Positions 1-8,664 of a stretch of DNA of 64,000 bases are shown here, piece after piece. Numbering within the stretch: position 1 is the first letter of the stretch; the number at the start of each line of letters is the position of its first letter. A program made the translations under genes and the position numbers. This DNA is from Haloferax mediterranei ATCC 33500 (lineage in GTDB: Archaea > Halobacteriota > Halobacteria > Halobacteriales > Haloferacaceae): assembly GCF_000306765.2 (NCBI RefSeq), contig NC_017941.2, positions 2,728,001 to 2,792,000 of the forward strand, in the 5' to 3' direction. The notes below the pieces were generated by a model. It had not been told where the DNA came from. It searched no databases and was given only the letters and a program-made list of their open reading frames with translations.

Positions 1-144
1 GACAGCAACGTCGACGTGGTCGCCGCCAACCGCGCCGGTATCGACTCGGCGTTCGTCCGCCGTCCCCACCGCGAGGGCTACAAACTCGCCGCGGACCCGA
101 CGTACGAACTCGATTCGTTAGCCGAGTTACCCGCAGTGTGCTGA
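1..144 (+). CDS. HAD-family hydrolase, haloacid dehalogenase type II-like (C-terminal end)
   Basis: Only the last 47 codons are in the window; the gene begins upstream. The tail reads VAANRAGIDSAFVRR and ends LAELPAVC. This matches the closing strand and loop of type II haloacid dehalogenase-like HAD hydrolases, where an AxxAGxxTAFVxR element follows the catalytic domain. The nucleophile and other catalytic residues lie outside the window, so the substrate cannot be judged. The frame stays open from base 1 to a TGA at 142-144. Confidence 0.7.
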   Translation, partial: DSNVDVVAANRAGIDSAFVRRPHREGYKLAADPTYELDSLAELPAVC

Positions 145-181
145 GTCGCTGACGTTGGTCCCGCGTGCGTACGCAAACCAT

Positions 182-229
182 CAACCAGTAGGCACATCAC
201 TCGACCAACCAGTAGGCACATCACTCGAC
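182..229. repeat. Perfect 24-bp tandem duplication before a small membrane-protein gene
   Basis: The unit beginning CAACCAGTAGGCACATCACT occurs twice head to tail, at 182-205 and 206-229, with no mismatch. It ends about 10 bases before the start codons of the next gene. It could be a recent slippage duplication in the promoter or leader. No other copy was noticed in the window. Confidence 0.85.
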
Positions 230-240
230 CCTCCGTGAGG

Positions 241-567
241 ATGAACATGGACCGGACCACCGCGTGGGACGTCACATTCCGCATCACCTTCGGCCTGCTC
301 ATCATCGGCATCGGAAATACTATCGGAGGGTTTGTCGCCAGCGCGACGGGTATCTTTGGCCTCGCGCTCTATCTTCTCATCGCGATTCCAGCGTTGATTT
401 ACGGGATATTTCACATCGTCCGCGGAGTGGGCGTAATCGTCAAGTCGGGGACGAAAAGCGCGCTCACCGACCTCGGCCTGACGGCTGAGGCCGTCGCCAC
501 AGATTCGAACGCGACCGGTCGCAGCGGCCCGGAGAACAGCGACACCGACCCCGCGGCCGACGACTAA
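241..567 (+). CDS. Small membrane protein of unknown function
   Basis: About 108 residues. Two hydrophobic segments are visible: roughly residues 12-32 (TFGLLIIGIGNTIGGFV) and 38-60 (IFGLALYLLIAIPALIYGIF). A Ser/Thr/Asp-rich hydrophilic tail follows, ending in PAADD. The protein probably sits in the cell membrane with the tail in the cytoplasm. Possible starts are GTG 235, ATG 241 and ATG 247. A GAGG at 237-240 is well spaced for the ATG at 247, so 241 versus 247 is unresolved. A perfect tandem repeat precedes it. I do not recognise the family. Confidence 0.7.
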   Translation: MNMDRTTAWDVTFRITFGLLIIGIGNTIGGFVASATGIFGLALYLLIAIPALIYGIFHIVRGVGVIVKSGTKSALTDLGLTAEAVATDSNATGRSGPENSDTDPAADD

Positions 568-576
568 CCACCGACC

Positions 577-1932
577 CTACTCCCACCCGCCGGGCCAGAT
601 GCCCGCGGCTTTCATTCCCTTCTCGAAGTCCGCTTGTCGGAACGCCGTTGCGAGTTCGTCGTCATCGAGTCCCGGAATCTCGTCGTTCGCGGCTGCCGTT
701 GCGAGTTCACGCACGAGGAGCGCTGCTAACATCGCATGTTCGCGGATGTTCCTGTCGTCTACCTTGTCGCGCGTGTCCGCGTGGGTGTGTCCCCACCCTC
801 GTCCGCGCTCGCCGCTGTCGCTGTGGAGTTGGAGCGCGGGGATTCCGGCGCGGACGAACGGCCACTGGTCGCTGAAAGGGTGCGGCGTTTCGTCCACGCG
901 AATCGGGTGTCTCGTCTCGTCCGCGACGCGGCTCGCCACCTCGGCCGTCGCCTCGGAAGTGTGCGTCATCGCCACGAGGTCGCGGAACCGTCCCGCACCG
1001 TCGACGTTGACGACCGTGGCGACGCGGTCGAGGTCGAGGCGATTCACGAGGTGTTCCGCGCCGGTCAGTCCGAGTTCTTCGGCCCCGACGCCGACCACGC
1101 GGACGCCGAGGTCGAGGTCCATCGCCGCGAGAAGTCGGACCGCGGTGGCGACAGTGGTGATACCGCACCCGTTGTCGAGCGCGCCCTCGGCGATATCGTG
1201 GGCGTCGAAGTGCGCACAGAAGACGACTTCGCGCTCCGTGTCGGGACCGACGTGACCCTCGACGTTCCTACTTTCGCCGGGTTCCGTGGCGGCATCGACC
1301 GTTAATCGAGCCGTCCCATCTCGGCTCGCGTACTCGGCCAACCACGACCCCGTCTCCTTGCTCACACCAACCGCGGGGGCGAGAGCTTCCTCGTCGTACC
1401 GCAGTGCACCGGTCGGTGGCAGTTGCCCGGGAATGTGATTGACGAAGACGAATCCGACCGCACCCGACTCGATAGCGTAGTTGAACTTCTCTATCCGATG
1501 GATAAAGCGCCCTCCGCTGGGCGTGGTCGTACTGGCGACGGCGATAGCACCGTTCACGTCGTGCTCGTCAATTTCCGACGGCGTACCATAGCCTACGTCG
1601 ACGAGCGGGCCGGAGACATCCGCTGCGGGAGCGTAGGGGAGCGCAATCGCTTCGAAAGACCGCTCGTCGGGGGCAGTGAGTTCGAGCGTCGTCTGCCCGC
1701 GCGACCAGTGAGCCATCTCGAAGGTATCGAATTCGACGTGCTGAGCGCCAGCGTCGACGAAGGCGTCGGCGACGAGCGAACTCGCACGGCGGTCACCTTC
1801 CCCGCCAGCCATCCGGTTACCCACTGCGGTCAGTTGTGTGAGGAACTCCCACGGGCGGTCGTCGGTCCACGTGCGAGCGAACACGTCGCGGGCGTCGGGT
1901 GACAGGTCGTCCATGTTCCATCCACTCGCCAT
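577..1932 (-). CDS. M28-family zinc aminopeptidase with PA-type insert
   Basis: A 451-residue exopeptidase predicted to remove N-terminal residues from peptides with a two-zinc centre. Visible M28 elements are the first zinc ligands in VVFCAHFDAHD (near residue 240), the bridging Asp in GALDNGCGITT (near 255), the catalytic Glu pair in GAEELGLTGAEHL (near 285), and a late His in PALQLHSDSGERG. Residues about 95-210 resemble a protease-associated (PA) domain. No signal peptide is seen, so it is probably cytoplasmic. The start MASGWNMDD could instead be the Met at 1914. It converges with the small membrane-protein gene, leaving 9 bases between them. Confidence 0.9.
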   Translation of the reverse strand: MASGWNMDDLSPDARDVFARTWTDDRPWEFLTQLTAVGNRMAGGEGDRRASSLVADAFVDAGAQHVEFDTFEMAHWSRGQTTLELTAPDERSFEAIALPYAPAADVSGPLVDVGYGTPSEIDEHDVNGAIAVASTTTPSGGRFIHRIEKFNYAIESGAVGFVFVNHIPGQLPPTGALRYDEEALAPAVGVSKETGSWLAEYASRDGTARLTVDAATEPGESRNVEGHVGPDTEREVVFCAHFDAHDIAEGALDNGCGITTVATAVRLLAAMDLDLGVRVVGVGAEELGLTGAEHLVNRLDLDRVATVVNVDGAGRFRDLVAMTHTSEATAEVASRVADETRHPIRVDETPHPFSDQWPFVRAGIPALQLHSDSGERGRGWGHTHADTRDKVDDRNIREHAMLAALLVRELATAAANDEIPGLDDDELATAFRQADFEKGMKAAGIWPGGWE

Positions 1933-2025
1933 CGGTCAAAGTGGTTTGTGACGGTTTGGCCACGCTATCGATTAAAAAGGTTGCCCACAACATCTAACTA
2001 ATTTGACGTGGTACGAACGAGCGCC

Positions 2026-2181
2026 ATGCCAACATGTCAGAACTGCAGTTCTTTCGTTACAGAAGGCTACGTCAAGGTGTTCGCACCCGAGGGCATGGAG
2101 GACCCCCGGGTCTGTCCGCACTGTGAGGACTTGGTTCGTGACGGTGCCCAGGTCCGACAGGCGAGAGCGACCCGACACTAA
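2026..2181 (+). CDS. 51-residue zinc-ribbon microprotein (DUF7563-like)
   Basis: A short gene starting at the ATG at 2026. It begins MPTCQNCSSFVTEGYVKVF and carries a second knuckle, VCPHCEDLV. The four cysteines, CxxC followed by CxxC about 23 residues later, form a typical treble-clef or ribbon zinc site. Similar microproteins are abundant in haloarchaea and are usually of unknown role, possibly binding nucleic acid or protein. It lies alone upstream of pepF in the same direction, with 81 bases between. AT-rich sequence at 1970-2005 could hold its promoter. Confidence 0.8.
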   Translation: MPTCQNCSSFVTEGYVKVFAPEGMEDPRVCPHCEDLVRDGAQVRQARATRH

Positions 2182-2262
2182 TCTCATCACTTCGGCCCTC
2201 CATTTCTCCCCGCTGGCAGTCGATTGACAAGGCTTACCACCCGCGCGTGCAACTGCGGAGAT

Positions 2263-4062
2263 ATGAGTTCGGTTCCCGAGCGGAGCGATATCGAAACGGA
2301 GTACAAGTGGGACCTCGACAGCATCTACACCTCCGACGACGAGTGGGAGGCGGCCTACGAGGACGTTGCCGAGCGCATCCCCGAACTCGGAGCGTACGAG
2401 GGTCACGTCACCGAGGACCCCGAGGCGCTTCTCGAACTCCTGGAGACGATGGAGTCGGTGCTCCGCGAGGTATCGATGGTCACCTCGTATGCGAACCTCC
2501 GAAGCAGCGAAGACACGCGAAATCAGGAGTATCAGGCACAATCCGGCCGTGCCGAGGCGTTGGCGTCGAAGGCACGAAGTGCAGTCAGTTACCTCGAACC
2601 CGAGCTACAGGAACTCGACCGAGACGAGGTGCAGGCGTTTATCGACGAAGAGCCAGCACTCGAAGCCTACGAACACTACTTCGACGACGTACTTCGGACG
2701 AAAGAGCACACGCGCTCGGCCGAGGTCGAAGAAGTACTGGCGGACCTCTCCGATGTGACCGGCGCGTCAAGCGACATCTACTCCATGCTCGCGAACGCCG
2801 ACATGGAGTTCCCGACGGTCGAGAAACCCGACGGCACCTCGGTCGAGATTACGCAGGGTAACTTCACGAAGTTGCAAAAGCATCCCGACCGAAACTTCCG
2901 CCGGGCCGTCCACGAGGAGTTCTACGACCGCTGGGCCGACGTGCGAAACGCCGTCGGCACCTCGCTGAAAAAAAGCGTCAAGAAGGATGTAAAGACCGCT
3001 CACATCCGCAACTACGAAACCGCTCGTGAGGCCGCACTTAACGGTCCAAACGTGCCGGTCGAGGTGTACGACAACCTCCTCGAAACCGTCCGTGACAACC
3101 TCGACCATCTCCACCGCCACGCCGAGTTGAAGCGGAAAGCCATCGGTGCCGAGACGCTGCAGATGTGGGACCTCTACGTCTCCTTGACTGGCGACCACGG
3201 CCCCGAGATTCCGTACGAGCAGGCGAAAGAGTACATCATCGAGGCCGTCGAACCGCTCGGCGAAGCCTACCAAGAACGGATGGCCGAAGGACTCGAAGAC
3301 CGCTGGGTCGACGTGTACGAAAACCGCGGCAAGCGCGCCGGGGCGTACTCCGCCGGGACCTACGACACCCAGCCGTTCATCATGATGAACTATCAGGACG
3401 ACGCGGCGTCGATGTTCACCCTCGCACACGAACTTGGCCACTCGATGCACTCCGAACTCGCAAACGAGGCACAACCGTGGCACGACGCGAGTTACGACAT
3501 CTTCACCGCCGAAGTCGCCTCGACGGTCAACGAGACGCTCCTCACCGAGTACCTGCTCGAAAACGTCGACGACGACGAACTCCGGATGCACGTCCTCGAC
3601 GAGTATCTCGAACGCTTCCGTTCGACGCTGTTCCGCCAGACGATGTTCGCCGACTTCGAACTCCAGATTCACGAAATCGTCGAAGACGACGGCGCGCTCA
3701 CCCCGGACCATTTCGACCAACTCTACGGCGACCTGAAAGCGACGTACTACGAACCCGCAGAAACCGACGACCACATTGCCCGCGAGTGGATGCGGATTCC
3801 GCACTTCTACTACAACTACTACGTCTACCAGTATGCGACCGGTATCTCGGCGGCCGCAGCTATCGTCGAACACATCCGCGAAGAAGGCGAGGACGCCGCC
3901 GCGGACTACCGCGAAGCGCTCGCACTCGGCGGCAGTGAATACCCACTCGACGTGCTGAAAACTGCTGGCGTGGACATGACCGAACCCGAACCCATCGAGG
4001 ACGCGATGTCCGTCTACAGCGAGTTCCTCGACGAAGCGGCAACGCTCCTCGACCTCGAATAG
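2263..4062 (+). CDS. pepF: Oligoendopeptidase F (M3B metallopeptidase)
   Basis: 599 residues from the ATG at 2263; the frame is open upstream, but the family N-terminus is MSSVPERSDIETEYKWDL. It cleaves short oligopeptides in the cytoplasm. The N-terminal helical oligopeptidase F domain covers about residues 10-190. The catalytic M3 domain holds the zinc site LAHELGHSMHSELA near residue 388 (HExxH). Its third ligand is the Glu of FTAEVASTVNE about 25 residues on. Length is normal for bacterial and archaeal PepF (about 600). It stands as a single transcription unit. Confidence 0.95.
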   Translation: MSSVPERSDIETEYKWDLDSIYTSDDEWEAAYEDVAERIPELGAYEGHVTEDPEALLELLETMESVLREVSMVTSYANLRSSEDTRNQEYQAQSGRAEALASKARSAVSYLEPELQELDRDEVQAFIDEEPALEAYEHYFDDVLRTKEHTRSAEVEEVLADLSDVTGASSDIYSMLANADMEFPTVEKPDGTSVEITQGNFTKLQKHPDRNFRRAVHEEFYDRWADVRNAVGTSLKKSVKKDVKTAHIRNYETAREAALNGPNVPVEVYDNLLETVRDNLDHLHRHAELKRKAIGAETLQMWDLYVSLTGDHGPEIPYEQAKEYIIEAVEPLGEAYQERMAEGLEDRWVDVYENRGKRAGAYSAGTYDTQPFIMMNYQDDAASMFTLAHELGHSMHSELANEAQPWHDASYDIFTAEVASTVNETLLTEYLLENVDDDELRMHVLDEYLERFRSTLFRQTMFADFELQIHEIVEDDGALTPDHFDQLYGDLKATYYEPAETDDHIAREWMRIPHFYYNYYVYQYATGISAAAAIVEHIREEGEDAAADYREALALGGSEYPLDVLKTAGVDMTEPEPIEDAMSVYSEFLDEAATLLDLE

Positions 4063-4114
4063 GGTCGTTCCTCTCGAACCGTTCCGTCTCCCAAATATCA
4101 CCGCGTTGGGTGGG

Positions 4115-4726
4115 TCACCCGACGTGAACGACTTTCGCCCGCCCCGACACGCTGTTGATGTGGACGTTGTACTCGCCGCAGTCGTCGCTGGCGCGGACGA
4201 CCCACGACGTGCGCTGTTGTGACGGCGACTCGATGACGGCGTCGTCGTGCCCCGCGCGTTCGAGTTTCTCCCGTGCGATGCGCTGTGCTTCCAGCGGTGA
4301 GTTCACCGACTGTCCGGCGTCGTCCAGCCGAATCGACATCACCGGAATCGAGACGCGGCGACCGACGCGCTCTGCGACGCTTCCGTTGAAAAGTCGGTTG
4401 ACCCCGTCGCGACCGTGCGTGCCCATGACGATGAGGTCGGCATTGATCTCCCCGGCGTAGTCGACGATGGTCTCGGCGGGGTCTCCCTCGGCGACTGCCG
4501 TCTGGGTTGGGACGCCGTGCTCGTCGGCGCGTTCCGTGGCACCGTCGAGCGCTCGGTCACCGCGTTTGGAACCCATTCGGTCGGCTGAATCGTCAGTAGA
4601 CCGGTCCCCCGCAACGTACAGTGCGTGAATATCCGCACCGATCTCGTCAGCGAGGTGAACCGCGTGGCCCACCGCATTCTCCGCTTCTGGACTGGCGTCG
4701 ACCGGAACGAGGATGTGATTGTACAT
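4115..4726 (-). CDS. Universal stress protein with C-terminal extension domain
   Basis: 203 residues from the ATG at 4726, preceded by the strong Shine-Dalgarno AGGAGGGT. Residues 1-140 are a UspA domain starting MYNHILVPVDASPEAENAV, with the ATP-binding signature MGTHGRDGVNRLFNGSVAE (G-x2-G-x9-GS). Residues about 145-203 are an added domain ending in HINSVSGRAKVVHVG. It looks like a small alpha/beta, PepSY-like fold, but I cannot assign it firmly. The gene is divergent from the fix operon and shares its upstream region, 4727-4868. Confidence 0.9.
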   Translation of the reverse strand: MYNHILVPVDASPEAENAVGHAVHLADEIGADIHALYVAGDRSTDDSADRMGSKRGDRALDGATERADEHGVPTQTAVAEGDPAETIVDYAGEINADLIVMGTHGRDGVNRLFNGSVAERVGRRVSIPVMSIRLDDAGQSVNSPLEAQRIAREKLERAGHDDAVIESPSQQRTSWVVRASDDCGEYNVHINSVSGRAKVVHVG

Positions 4727-4868
4727 TGTGACCCTCCTGGACAGGTGTACGGCGAGACGGGAGTAATAGCGCGTATTCCGTTCTTGTTTTTCGAGAATGA
4801 TGAGGCCGGTATGTAGGCCCGAGGTGCGTATCTTAGCCGAGCGCCGCATACGACGGCGCCGTCAAGAT

Positions 4869-5648
4869 ATGAATGACGGATGGAACATCGTCGTCTGCGT
4901 CAAGCAGGTACCCGACGCCGACGACGTCACGATTGACCCCGATACGGGGACGTTGAATCGGTCCGGCGCGCCCGCGGTCCTGAACAGGCCCGACCACAAC
5001 GCCGTCGAGTCGGCGCTGGCGCTCCGCGAATCGGTCGGCGGGACGGTGACGGCGATTACGATGGGACCGCCCCCGGCGAAGGCTGTGCTCCAGACGGCGG
5101 TCGGCGTCGGTGCCGACGGCGGAGTGCTGCTCACCGACCGCGCATTCGGTGGCAGCGACACGTGGCCGACGAGCCTCGCACTCGCGCGGGCGGCCGCCGA
5201 ACTCGACGCCGACGTCGTCATCTGCGGCGAGGAGAGCACCGACTCCTCGACCGGGCAGGTACCGCCGGGAATCGCCGCTCACAACGGCTGGTCGCAACTC
5301 ACCTACGTCGAATCGCTGGACCCCCAGCCCGAGGACGGCGTCCTCGTCGGAAAACGAGACGTTGAGGGAGGCTACGAACGAGTGGCCGCCGAACTGCCCG
5401 TCGTCGTGGCGATGGAATTCGGCGCGAACCGCCCGCGACCCGCGGGATTGCACCGGAAGATATTCGCCGAAACCGAGTTCGAACCGGTCGAGTGGTCCGC
5501 GTCGGACCTCGGTATCGAAGACCGCGTCGGACTCGCAAACTCACCGACCAAAGTCGGCGGGATGGACACCGCAACGCCGGTCGAGCGCGAGCGCATTCGC
5601 GTCGAAAGCGTCGACGAACTGTACGAGTACATCGCGGAGGTGCGCTGA
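4869..5648 (+). CDS. fixA: Electron transfer flavoprotein beta subunit (FixA type)
   Basis: 259 residues starting MNDGWNIVVCVKQVPDADD. The opening VCVKQVPD, the AxTMGPPxA loop and the AGEEST-like segment VVICGEESTDSSTGQVPPGI identify the ETF beta family. ETF beta binds AMP or a second flavin and passes electrons from dehydrogenases to the quinone oxidoreductase. It is first in the fixABCX operon. The downstream gene begins at the base after its stop codon, which implies tight translational coupling. FixAB pairs with FixCX can bifurcate electrons, but the physiological donor here is not visible. Confidence 0.93.
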   Translation: MNDGWNIVVCVKQVPDADDVTIDPDTGTLNRSGAPAVLNRPDHNAVESALALRESVGGTVTAITMGPPPAKAVLQTAVGVGADGGVLLTDRAFGGSDTWPTSLALARAAAELDADVVICGEESTDSSTGQVPPGIAAHNGWSQLTYVESLDPQPEDGVLVGKRDVEGGYERVAAELPVVVAMEFGANRPRPAGLHRKIFAETEFEPVEWSASDLGIEDRVGLANSPTKVGGMDTATPVERERIRVESVDELYEYIAEVR

Positions 5649-6662
5649 ATGACTATTGAGACTGACGACTATCGAGACGTCTGGGTGTTCGTCGAACAGC
5701 ACGACGGAACGGCCGCACCGGTTTCGTGGGAACTGCTGGCGAAAGGGCGCGAACTCGCCGACGAGACGGACGAATCGCTCGTCGCACTCGTCATGGGCGA
5801 CGACGTTTCCGACCTCGCCGAGGAGGCGGTGGCTCGCGGGGCGGACCGCGCACTTCTCGCCGACGACGCGGTGTTCGAACCCTACCGGGCGGACCCCTAC
5901 GGCGAGCAGTTCCGAGCGCTCGTCGAAGCACGCAAACCGAGTATCGTCCTCATCGGCGGGACGCACACCGGCCGCGACTTCGCGGGCCGCGTCGCAGTCC
6001 CGGCACACGCCGGACTCACCGCCGACTGTACCGAACTCGCGGTCGATGACGAGGGGCTGCTTCTCGCCAGTCGGCCGACCTTCGGTGGCGACGCTATGGC
6101 GACAATCAAGTGCCCCGCACACCGCCCGCAGATGGCGACGGTCCGCGCGGGCGTCTTCGACACGAGCGAACCGACCGAAAGCGACGTAGAACGTGCGGCA
6201 GCGGTCGAGGAAGTAGAGGTCGTCGTCGCGGAGGAAGACGCGCTCTCGACCGTTCTCGAACGGGTCGTCAGCGACGTGGTCGACATCACCGACGCCGACG
6301 TTGTCGTCGCCGGCGGTGCTGGGTGCGAAGGCGAAGTCGGTCCCATCGTCGAACTCGCGGAGGTGCTCGGCGGCGAAGTCGCCGCGAGTCGCGCCGCCGT
6401 CGACGAAGGCTGGATTGAACCCGCCCGACAGGTCGGCCAGACGGGGAAAACCGTCCGGCCGCACCTGTACATCGCCGCCGGGATTTCGGGTGCCGTCCAG
6501 CACCTCGAAGGGATGAACGACAGCGATGTCGTCGTCGCCGTCAACACCGACCCGAACGCGGCTATCTTCGAACATGCCGACTACGGTATCGTCGGCGACC
6601 TCCACGAGGTGCTTCCGAAGCTCACGGAACTGGTTCGGGAGCAACAGGAGGTGGCAGCATGA
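5649..6662 (+). CDS. fixB: Electron transfer flavoprotein alpha subunit (FixB type)
   Basis: 337 residues. The C-terminal FAD-binding half is clear: ARQVGQTGKTVRPHLYIAAG near residue 257, then SGAVQHLEGM and NTDPNAAIFEHADYGIVGD, the standard ETF alpha signature. The N-terminal alpha/beta domain starts YRDVWVFVEQHDGT. The ATG directly follows the fixA stop. The 3' end overlaps fixC by four bases (ATGA), so the four genes are one transcription unit. Confidence 0.94.
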   Translation: MTIETDDYRDVWVFVEQHDGTAAPVSWELLAKGRELADETDESLVALVMGDDVSDLAEEAVARGADRALLADDAVFEPYRADPYGEQFRALVEARKPSIVLIGGTHTGRDFAGRVAVPAHAGLTADCTELAVDDEGLLLASRPTFGGDAMATIKCPAHRPQMATVRAGVFDTSEPTESDVERAAAVEEVEVVVAEEDALSTVLERVVSDVVDITDADVVVAGGAGCEGEVGPIVELAEVLGGEVAASRAAVDEGWIEPARQVGQTGKTVRPHLYIAAGISGAVQHLEGMNDSDVVVAVNTDPNAAIFEHADYGIVGDLHEVLPKLTELVREQQEVAA

Positions 6663-8032
6663 GCGCCGACGGAGCCGAAAGCGGCGAACTCAAACAGCCG
6701 ACGTTGCAGTCCGAAACGCCGGATTACAACGACGCCTACGACGCCATCGTCGTCGGTGCCGGACTCGCAGGGACCGCCGCGGCGCTGACGATGGCCCGCG
6801 AAGGACTCGACGTCCTGCTGCTCGAACGCGGCCCTGCACCGGGGACGAAGAACGTCTTCGGCGGCGTGCTCTACACGCCGACCATCCGCGAACTGGTCGA
6901 TATCGACGACGCGCCGATGGAGCGGTACATCGCCGAAAAGCGCTTTTCGATGCTCACCTCGGACGGCGACGAAACGGCCGTCTCGATACGCCCCGGCGCG
7001 TGGCACGACGAACCGCACAACGACTCCTACACCGTCCTCAGGCGACGGTTCGACGAGTGGTTCGCCAAGCAGGCTGTTGAGGCCGGCGCAACGCTCGTCA
7101 CGGAAACGACCGTCACCGGCGTCCTCCGCGACGGGCAAACCATCGTCGGCGTCGAAACAGACCGCCCGAACGGGGAGCTTCGCGCACCCGTTGTCGTCCT
7201 CGCTGAAGGGGCGAACTCACTCGTGAGCGAGGCGGCCGACCTCAAAGAACGACCCGACCGCGAAGACGTCGCCGTCTCGGTCAAAGAGGTGTTTAAACTC
7301 GACCGCGAGACCATCGACGACCGGTTCCGCCTCGACGGCGACGCTGGCGCAGCCTACCACTACTTCGGCGAGGGTGCCGTCGGGCAAGCGGTCGGCGGCG
7401 GGTTCGTCTACACGAACAAACGGACCATCAGCGTCGGTATCGCCTACCGCATCGAAGACGCCGCACAGGGCCAGACACCCGAAGAAACGCTCGATGCCTT
7501 CGAATCGCACCCCGCGGTGGCACCGCTGATTCGTGGTGCCCGTCGGACCGAGTACGCCGCGCACGTTATCCCCGAAGGCGGGGCCAAGGCGATGCCCGAC
7601 CTCGTCCACGACGGGGCCGTCGTCGTCGGTGACGCTGCCGGACTGGTGCTGAACAGCGGCGTCCACCTCGAAGGGACCAACATGGCCGTCGAAAGCGGCT
7701 ACCACGCCGGGAAGGCAATTGCCGCTGCACTCGAAGACGACCGAAGCGACGAGTCGGCGCTAGTCGCCTATCCGCGTGACCTCGAACAGTCCTTCGTCGT
7801 GGAGAACCTACGGCACTACGACTGGTTCCAAGGGACCATCGCCGACGACCGCCAGTTCCTCTTCGAGGACTTGCCGCGGGCGCTGGCCGATGCCGAGACG
7901 GAGTACTTCAAGATGGACCGCACGTCGAAAGACGAGCACACGGACGCGGCGCGCGACCGCCTCCTCGAAGCGGCCGGCGGGTGGTTCGGCGCGGCAAAGC
8001 GCGCGTGGCGGTTCCGGAGGATGTTATCATGA
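6659..8032 (+). CDS. fixC: ETF:quinone oxidoreductase, FixC flavoprotein
   Basis: 457 residues. The FAD-binding motif is YDAIVVGAGLAGTAAALTMA near residue 25. The second dinucleotide-loop motif, DGAVVVGDAAGLVLNSG, lies near residue 320. The motif GTKNVFGGVLYTP is typical of FixC. The protein takes electrons from FixAB and, with FixX, reduces membrane quinone. It overlaps fixB and fixX by four bases on each side. It is shorter than mitochondrial ETF-QO because the iron-sulphur domain is the separate FixX protein. Confidence 0.93.
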   Translation: MSADGAESGELKQPTLQSETPDYNDAYDAIVVGAGLAGTAAALTMAREGLDVLLLERGPAPGTKNVFGGVLYTPTIRELVDIDDAPMERYIAEKRFSMLTSDGDETAVSIRPGAWHDEPHNDSYTVLRRRFDEWFAKQAVEAGATLVTETTVTGVLRDGQTIVGVETDRPNGELRAPVVVLAEGANSLVSEAADLKERPDREDVAVSVKEVFKLDRETIDDRFRLDGDAGAAYHYFGEGAVGQAVGGGFVYTNKRTISVGIAYRIEDAAQGQTPEETLDAFESHPAVAPLIRGARRTEYAAHVIPEGGAKAMPDLVHDGAVVVGDAAGLVLNSGVHLEGTNMAVESGYHAGKAIAAALEDDRSDESALVAYPRDLEQSFVVENLRHYDWFQGTIADDRQFLFEDLPRALADAETEYFKMDRTSKDEHTDAARDRLLEAAGGWFGAAKRAWRFRRMLS

Positions 8033-8340
8033 GCACTGTACAACCCCACGTTCCGGACGTTAGTATCGAGGACCGTCTCTACACGGTCAAATACCGAGAC
8101 GCCGGCGAGTCGCACCTCGGCATCAAAAACGCGGACGTTTGCACCGACTGTACGACCAACGAGTGCGAGCAGGTCTGTCCGGCCGCGGTCTGGACCGTCG
8201 AAGAAGGAAGTAACGGAGTCCCGTCGATTGCCTACGAGAACTGTCTCGAATGCGGAACCTGTCGGTTCGGCTGTCCCTCCGATAACGTCGAGTGGACGTA
8301 TCCGAAGACCGGCGGCGGCGTCGTGTTCAAGCAGGGATAG
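8029..8340 (+). CDS. fixX: Ferredoxin-like protein FixX
   Basis: 103 residues from the ATG at 8029, inside the fixC stop overlap. It carries the FixX signature CLECGTCRFGCP near residue 75. It also has an earlier four-Cys motif, CTDCTTNECEQVCP, near residue 40, which is richer in Cys than the single pre-cluster CPAG element of bacterial FixX. It may therefore bind one or two 4Fe-4S clusters. It accepts electrons from FixC. It ends the operon; about 165 bases separate it from the opposite-strand tRNA gene. Confidence 0.92.
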   Translation: MSTVQPHVPDVSIEDRLYTVKYRDAGESHLGIKNADVCTDCTTNECEQVCPAAVWTVEEGSNGVPSIAYENCLECGTCRFGCPSDNVEWTYPKTGGGVVFKQG

Positions 8341-8444
8341 CAACGAGGTTCCAACGCTACGGTGCGTATTTTTACTTCAGCACATCGCTCGCTCTCTGAT
8401 TCAAGTCCCTCAGAACCGTTTCACTCCTCACGTTTGTTCTCACT

Positions 8445-8492
8445 AGAACGCATAGCGTTCTGGTTTGCTCACGAGACGCTCTCCGTCTCGTG
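8445..8492. other. Two adjacent perfect hairpins between fixX and tRNA-Lys
   Basis: AGAACGC-ATA-GCGTTCT at 8445-8461 is a 7-bp stem with a 3-base loop. CACGAGACG-CTCTC-CGTCTCGTG at 8470-8492 is a 9-bp stem with a 5-base loop. Both lie 3' of the minus-strand tRNA-Lys and 3' of fixX, so they could help end or process either transcript. Neither has the long T run of a bacterial intrinsic terminator. Confidence 0.6.
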
Positions 8493-8505
8493 AACGTCGT
8501 AGAAA

Positions 8506-8579
<74 letters not shown>

Positions 8580-8664
8580 TCGATTTCTCTTTAAATGGGG
8601 ATACTGATAAACGTTTATTTTCGCGCCCCCGACTGCTTTGTACCCCGTTGCCGTCTACCAATGC

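Noticed and set aside
2767..4101. Long minus-strand frame opposite pepF (444 codons)
   Set aside because: It is a GC-driven shadow of pepF with no family resemblance; many similar shadows occur in this high-GC window.
4869..8340. fixABCX as evidence for nitrogen fixation
   Set aside because: No nif genes are present, and haloarchaea use this set for general electron transfer to quinone.
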